A stretch of DNA of 64,000 bases from Engraulis encrasicolus (Eukaryota; Chordata; Actinopteri; Clupeiformes; Engraulidae), in NCBI RefSeq assembly GCF_034702125.1, contig NC_085871.1:35321248-35385247 (forward strand), written 5' to 3'. Of this stretch, positions 59,289 to 64,000 are shown in pieces. A model generated the notes under the pieces. That model was not told the origin of the DNA and made no database searches. It saw only the letters and a list, made by a program, of their open reading frames with translations. A program made the position numbers and the translations under genes. Positions within the stretch are counted from its first letter, which is position 1. Each line of letters starts with the position of its first letter.

Positions 59289-59290
<2 letters not shown>
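57893..59290 (+). pseudogene. Decayed copy of a teleost multi-copy gene of unknown function, 3' exons
   Basis: Exon A, 57893-58050 (acceptor GTCTTCAG, donor GAG|GTAAGA), encodes SRFLSQLDILSDKLLKAVQK and ends LENILACMTE. Exon B, 58335-58424, encodes DDVDGGRECILKALCVYLNE and ends CLLRAFV before GTGAGA. Exon C, 58985-59290, encodes AQDEIQVQEGMEETTVGIYI, then DDIGIILEGQQVLQDV, LNLNYPDGLKRTFEVLQKII and ends VQVLKNQLI before TAA. All junctions are phase 0. This layout (YLNEDP, DIGI-LEG, LNL-YP-LK-TFEV) matches predicted teleost proteins, often in many copies, for which I know no function. Exon C has two compensating frameshifts, and exon A has in-frame stops just upstream, so the copy is probably not functional. 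It lies within exoc4 intron 2 on the opposite strand. Confidence 0.8.
58098..58345 (+). repeat. Triplicated acceptor and 5' end of exon B, period about 100 bp
   Basis: The block AATTCCAT(G/A)AAATAAT, TATCCTTCCTTGATGCAG and GATGATG..GATGTGAATGCATCC / GGACGTGAATGCATCC occurs three times (about 58098, 58200 and 58302). Only the third continues into the full exon; the first two end in CCTTGTTAAA. Confidence 0.92.
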
Positions 59291-59337
<47 letters not shown>

Positions 59338-59372
59338 GTACTGGAAGAGACTGAGCCTCGGAGCAAGCATTC

Positions 59373-59403
<31 letters not shown>

Positions 59404-59458
59404 CCACACACACACACGTACTGGAAGAGACTGAGCCTCGGAGCAAGCATTCAAAAAC

Positions 59459-59497
<39 letters not shown>

Positions 59498-59530
59498 ACT
59501 GGAAGAGACTGAGCCTCGGAGCAAGCATTC

Positions 59531-59571
<41 letters not shown>

Positions 59572-59663
59572 ACTGGAAGAGACTGAGCCTCGGAGCAAGC
59601 ATTCAAAACACACACACACACTTGTACTGGAAGAGACTGAGCCTCACCTCAGAGCAAGCATTC

Positions 59664-59734
<71 letters not shown>

Positions 59735-59760
59735 ATACTGGAAGAGACTGAGAGAGCAGA
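59291..59760 (+). repeat. Compound minisatellite: CA tracts alternating with a 37-bp unit
   Basis: Six copies of TACTGGAAGAGACTGAG..CGGAGCAAGCATTCAAAA (starts near 59339, 59419, 59497, 59571, 59625 and 59737) are separated by (CA)n of variable length. It begins immediately after the TAA of the preceding pseudogene. Confidence 0.96.
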
Positions 59761-60095
59761 GCAAGCCCGAACGAAATGAATGACTTGGCTAAGTGTTCTG
59801 TTGGAAAAGTTCAATTTGCATATTGGGTCTCACTGTCAAATAGCTTGAAGTCATGTCCCTGGACTAAAATTTGACTAAGGTCTACAGAATTTGTGTGCAT
59901 TTAGGAGGTCCATTGCTTTTTAGATACTTTGACAAGAGTTCATTTTCAACATTTGTCTACGTAATGGTACCTGAAGGGGTCTTTCATGATCTGGCTGGTT
60001 CAAAATGAATTGGAAATACATTGGAGTTTTCATTGTGAAGTAGCCTAAAGTTATGTCCCTGAACTAAAACTTTACTACTGTCTACAGAATTTGTG

Positions 60096-60097
<2 letters not shown>
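59761..60097 (+). other. Intergenic/intron sequence with an internal duplication
   Basis: AAGTCATGTCCCTGGACTAAAA..CTACAGAATTTGTGT (59849) recurs as AAGTTATGTCCCTGAACTAAAA..CTACAGAATTTGTGT (60049), a 200-bp tandem duplication. Confidence 0.7.

Positions 60098-60157
<60 letters not shown>
60098..60157 (+). repeat. (TCTA)n microsatellite
   Basis: About 14 perfect units, at the end of the second copy of the 200-bp duplication. Confidence 0.97.
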
Positions 60158-60158
<1 letters not shown>

Positions 60159-60300
60159 GCAGCTCCCCATTGACATTTCCTTTTGTTCTCTCAAAGCTGT
60201 TGGCAAGTGCTTGTATGTTTTGGTACAATCATAATGAATGTTTTGAAATGAAGGTGCCTTTTATCTTCTTGGATGTAGTTTTGTGTGTGCATTTTAATGC

Positions 60301-60305
60301 TCTCT

Positions 60306-60370
<65 letters not shown>
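60301..60370 (+). repeat. (CT)n microsatellite
   Basis: About 33 CT units with one break. Confidence 0.96.
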
Positions 60371-60371
<1 letters not shown>

Positions 60372-60562
60372 AAATGACTTGGCATATTGGGGGTGTCAGT
60401 CACTTTTAACTGAATGAGTTAAGCTGTTGAGTACCGTTGGAAAGTGTATTTGATGAAATAATCATAATAAAAAAACTGCAGTTTTAAGTCAATTTAAGTC
60501 TCTTCATTCTCAAGTATAAAAGCATGTAAATATTGGTTGACTAAGTAGCAATATATAACAAT

Positions 60563-60816
60563 AAACATGATATATCTGTTTACAGTGTATGTCCGTATAT
60601 GAGCGTCTGATCAAGTAGCAATATAAAAACATGGTTTTATACATAAAATAAAATATTTACATCAAAACAATTTCTGTGTTAAGTTAGCACAGAAATTGTG
60701 TTTATGTAAATGTTTTATATATTTTATAAAATCATGTTTTTATGTGCCATATATATTGCTACTTATCAGACATTCATATACTGTCATACACTGTAAACTG
60801 ACTGATATCATGTTCA
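60563..60816 (+). mobile_element. Large near-perfect hairpin (palindromic MITE-like)
   Basis: Arms of about 120 bases are inverted: AACATGATAT..GTTTACAGTGTATG on the left and CATACACTGTAAAC..ATATCATGTT on the right, with CAATTTCTGTG and CACAGAAATTG around a nine-base centre. AT-rich, no coding. Confidence 0.85.
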
Positions 60817-61095
60817 AATGACATGAAAACATTATTTTCAGGAAACAGGATAATAACATGTGCAACCGATGTCCATGATATTATCATGTAAATGAAACAT
60901 GAAAAAAACATGTTTCTTGCAAAGCAGAAACATGTATTATACATGAAATAAGAACTGAAATAATACATAAAATATTAACATGAAAATATCATGTTTGTTC
61001 TATAAGCCAATATCATGTTTGAATGACATGAATACATTATTTTTAGGAAACATGAAAATAACATGTGCAACCGATGTCCATGATATTATCGTGTA
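60806..61095 (+). repeat. 205-bp-period tandem repeat beside the hairpin
   Basis: TATCATGTT(C/T)(A/G)AATGACATGAA..ATGTGCAACCGATGTCCATGATATTATC is present at 60806-60890 and 61011-61095. Confidence 0.88.
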
Positions 61096-61099
61096 TATC

Positions 61100-62330
61100 T
61101 GAAGTAACTTTTCTTTCAGTGTGGGCTGCACTGATGCGGTACCTTGGCATTTACTCATTCGTGAATCTGTGACATTTCTGACATTCTGAGGATATGAGCA
61201 TAACCAAACCAAAACTCTTTAAATACATAGGTGGTGGGCCCAGTCTCATATCTTGTCAGTTCGTTGGTGTTAACGAGTGGCAACTTTATTTTTGCTTATA
61301 TAACCCCCTGACAACCCATTAAACAATATTTTGGCTGTTGCCATCCTCAAAACTTGCACATTGATTTATAAAAATGACAAGAAAAACTAGCCGACCGAGT
61401 GACGTCACGTCAATGCAAAGTCAACGAGGCAGAATACAGCTAGCGCGTGCATGCTACCCGGAACCGTCAGATTTCATGGCAAAAAGTGACAAGTTGGGGG
61501 GTAAGTGGGCTCACTTGTTGTGTACATGCAAAAAAAAAATATTTTTCTCAAACTTTCAGGAGTGCTCTTTTTCGCTGTTAGTGTTCGACTGTCTGACCAT
61601 TATTGGGCAACGAGAGATAAATGTCAAAAAGATGACAGGTCTGTTCCCTCAAAGCAATAGAGCAATGAGGTGACGGGGGTAGATCAATTCGCCAAAAAAC
61701 TACGTGTCAGTAAAGAAATGCAAGCTGTGTTATTTTTTCCAGTAACAGGAAAATGGTCTGGAATGAAATGCCTACGTTGTTTCAATGATTAGGTGAATTA
61801 TCTGCCTATGAAAAAAGCCCGATATGCGGATAAATATTCCCTTTTCAACTTTGAGGGGCGGAGACTTCCCATTGACTGTGCATTATGTGACGTCACCCCC
61901 AGTCTTTTTTATTTTCGCTATTTTTTAATATCAACGTGCAACTTTTCAGCGTGGCAACAGCCAGAATATTGCTTTACATATTGTCAGGAGGTCATATTAG
62001 AAAAATCAAGTTGCCACTCGAGAGTGAGAACGAAACTCATGTTCTAAAGGAGCTACGAAATCTAGCCCACCGTCTAACAGCAATACTTTGTGATTCTGCC
62101 AGCGATACCCAAATGCAACTCTAAATAAACAACACATGGCACATATGTGTTCGCAGCCTGATCTCCAAAATTCCGCGCTCCCGGTCATGGATGTTAAGGA
62201 CACGAAATCCGTATCCAGGAGCACGGATTTTGCCAACATTCCGTGCTCCTGGACACGGAATTGTTTTCAGTGATGGGCACACGGAAGTGCTTCCTATATT
62301 CCCACAGCACTCTGTTAACTCTATCATTAG
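61100..62330. other. Intron 2 sequence, unresolved
   Basis: Contains two GTGACGTCAC-type CRE-like words (61399 and 61888) and an inverted pair ATTCCGCGCTCC / GGAGCACGG near 62169-62225. These suggest one or two unclassified elements whose ends I cannot fix. No coding gene seen. Confidence 0.4.
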
Positions 62331-62334
62331 AAAA

Positions 62335-62518
62335 TACATACCATGGCCTTTAGATCAGATGGTTGCAGGTTTGAATCCCACCCTTCCTCACTACATGGCT
62401 GAGGTCTGCTTGAGCAAGGCATCTACTGTAACCCCATAGTGCTCCAGGGACTGCACCACTGTAAATAACTGTAATCCGCTTTGGATAAAAGTGTCAGCTA
62501 AATGTCATGTAATGTAAA
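62335..62518 (+). mobile_element. tRNA-derived SINE (5' truncated or diverged)
   Basis: B-box-like GGTTTGAATCC at 62369 is followed by CTCCAGGGACTGCACCACTG, CGCTTTGGATAAAAGTG and the tail TAAATGTCATGTAATGTAA, standard fish SINE features. It is inserted about 27 bases inside intron 2 from the exon 2 donor, antisense to exoc4. Confidence 0.75.
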
Positions 62519-62544
62519 GGAAGATCGCTGACAGCCTGCCTCAC

Positions 62545-62734
62545 CTGTTTGATCTTGTTGCGAGAGCTGGTGATGCGCTCGGTGATGCTCTGGTAGGTGC
62601 GGATGGCCGTGGTCAGCTCGGTGTAGTGCCGCACGATCTTCTCATCCAGCTGACTGTCACACTTCTCATACGCCTCCTCCAGGCGACTCTTCTCCGTCTC
62701 CCTGTCCTGCACATCATCGCTGCTGGACAATGTC
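62545..62734 (-). CDS. exoc4: exoc4 exon 2
   Basis: The 190 bases begin with the G that completes the split arginine codon and encode 63 residues from [20 protein letters not shown] to [13 protein letters not shown]. The acceptor is TTCTAG and the donor is CAG|GTGAGG. The exon covers the start of the conserved Sec8 N-terminal region, a predicted helical and coiled-coil segment involved in exocyst subunit pairing. A SINE tail ends about 27 bases past the donor inside intron 2. Confidence 0.97.
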
Positions 62735-63552
62735 CTAGAAGATGTGAAACACAAAAAAAACATATTAGCAAAGGGCAAATGTGTATGCAGAATGTTTGTG
62801 AATGCGACTGATATCTACAATTATTTATTCATAATAAATACAGAAATCTGTCTGGGCTTGAGCATGGTCCTGCAAAAACAAATGCATGCACTTCTTGGTG
62901 TAACATTTGAGGAGTTTGTAAGTGAGGAATATACTGTGAACACATCTTAAATCTACAGTGAATGGTGACAGCGAGTGGCTATCTGTACATCCATTTGCAA
63001 TAAAATAAGACACGGGAGATATAAGTTTACAGTACGCTAATGGTTAGTGAGTGGCAGTTTGTTTGGTGGCTGGGGCCTTGGTACCAGACGTTTACAAACT
63101 GACAGGAAACAAATAAACATTACAGTGCTCGTCACTCCCTATAAAACAAGTTGTGCGTGTTTCAGAACGTGCAATACAGTGCGAAGCGCAATAAAAACAA
63201 AATGCCATGGTAGGCTGTTTCAAGTCATCAAATGGACATCAGCTGACATCCGCTTGACAGGGACAACGCAAGACAGTACAAACTCCAAGGTAGTAGGCCT
63301 ATGGTACGGCCGGTGGGGTTATTCATTGTTATATGAACCATATGTTTTAAAATATCAGATATATAAAACGGCACGCTGTTCAATTCCTTTATACGACAGA
63401 TAGAGATAGCATTTTGACTGTCACAACAGGAAACAACAAGACACTAGCCCAGTGGCTAACTTGACTGGTCCCTGGTGCCTAGAATGGATCTGAAAGCGGT
63501 ACCGATCTACCCAGTCAGATGGAGGGATGCAAGAAATGTTAAGCATTCTTAC

Positions 63553-63632
63553 CTAATCACAGAAATGAGTAAACTAGAAGGGTCTTTGCTTTTAGAAACG
63601 GTGCTTCTATATCTTCCTGTCTCGGATGCCAT
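63553..63632 (-). CDS. exoc4: exoc4 exon 1 (coding part)
   Basis: This exon encodes [20 protein letters not shown] and then LLISVI, and ends with AG, the first two bases of an arginine codon, before a GTAAGA donor. It matches the EXOC4 N-terminus (family pattern [21 protein letters not shown]). The ATG at 63632 has A at -3 and G at +4, a good vertebrate context. The frame stays open for more than 70 bases upstream with no in-frame stop or other ATG seen, so the start is set by homology and context. The exon is phase 2 and joins exon 2, which begins with G. The 5' UTR end cannot be seen. Confidence 0.95.
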
Positions 63633-63830
63633 TTTTCCGCTGTTGCACCCAAAACACGGTGACAACCGAACACCTAGCTGCTGAAAACAGACCAATGAGC
63701 TGCTGAACTGCACTTACGTTTCAGCAAGTGCGCTTGAGTGTGCAATTGGACGCTTGGGGGTTGTAGTCTTTTAGCATTGGCCATCATTCCCTGACAAAAC
63801 TACAGCAGCACAGTGGTGTGGAGAGAAATG
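63633..63830 (-). promoter_or_regulatory. Probable exoc4 promoter and 5' UTR region
   Basis: This lies just upstream of the exoc4 start codon. On the minus strand it contains ACTACAACCCCCA (63755-63767), close to the ACTACAAnTCCCA motif bound by ZNF143/THAP11 at housekeeping promoters. A CCAAT box on the minus strand lies around 63774-63783 and an inverted one around 63689-63695. No TATA box was seen. A CpG-poor housekeeping-type promoter is inferred; the transcription start is unknown. Confidence 0.4.
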
Positions 63831-64000
63831 CATTGAGAGAAAATGAATGATGACTTTATCCAATTGACTTCAGTCTTAAATAATTTGCAATCGATTTAAT
63901 GTCTGATTTTCAATTATCACACCATCATGACTTAATGTGCCATTACATAAGTTGTCTTGTTTATTTATTGGGAAATAATTTAATTTAGCAATAGCCTATT
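63831..64000. other. Upstream flank of exoc4, nothing recognised
   Basis: AT-rich sequence with no open frame, repeat or motif that I can name. Confidence 0.5.

Noticed and set aside
59291..59760. CRISPR-like repeat-spacer appearance
   Set aside because: The constant unit is 37 bp but the variable parts are all CA repeat, and the genome is a vertebrate.

Overview
The window is a piece of a vertebrate nuclear genome, almost certainly a ray-finned fish. The only clear protein-coding gene is the 5' half of exoc4 (Sec8, a subunit of the exocyst vesicle-tethering complex) on the minus strand. Nine coding exons can be placed, from the start codon at 63632 to an exon ending at 1812. Splice phases agree at every junction and the exons together encode about 467 residues, roughly the first half of a vertebrate EXOC4 of about 974 residues. 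The rest of the gene lies beyond position 1. Exon 1 is only 80 coding bases and was found by reading the minus strand near 63.6 kb.

The rest of the window is intron packed with repeats. Dinucleotide and other microsatellites (GT/CA, GA/CT, AAAG, GGAT, CAGA, TCTA, GTGTGC) recur every one to two kilobases and often lie within 10-30 bases of an exoc4 splice site. Partial tandem duplications have copied exon ends: the 3' end of exon 8 is present three times (2.35, 2.53 and 2.88 kb) and the 3' end of exon 3 twice (50.26 and 50.66 kb).

Several DNA-transposon families can be delimited from their ends. A long-TIR family begins GGGTCATTTCACGTG, has 4-bp target duplications, and occurs three times (left edge to 532; 4412-5779; 11175-11977); the middle copy carries a 156-codon ORF. 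A CAGTGTTTCCC family has 5-bp target duplications (15063-17429 and 53469-55387, in opposite orientation). Small hAT-type elements with 8-bp target duplications lie at 2574-2818, 8528-8770, 18263-18850, 44169-44487 and 57646-57823. A GC-rich element at 20491-21782 sits inside a CA tract. An element with near-identical 52-bp TIRs lies at 48983-49475, and a large hairpin at 60563-60816. tRNA-derived SINEs and SINE/LINE tails also occur. A degenerate tandem array of an unfamiliar unit fills about 29.99-32.28 kb.

The least ordinary segment is 55.7-59.7 kb, inside exoc4 intron 2 on the opposite strand. It is a decayed copy of a teleost multi-copy gene family of unknown function. A first-exon-like segment is duplicated in tandem, and a CPCTFKTWNAL zinc-finger-like exon is present as four degenerate copies. 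Three 3' exons follow, of which the middle one has its 5' end and splice acceptor triplicated, and the last carries two compensating frameshifts. A CA-plus-unique-unit minisatellite lies just downstream. I found no rRNA, tRNA gene, CRISPR array, prokaryotic gene or viral gene.
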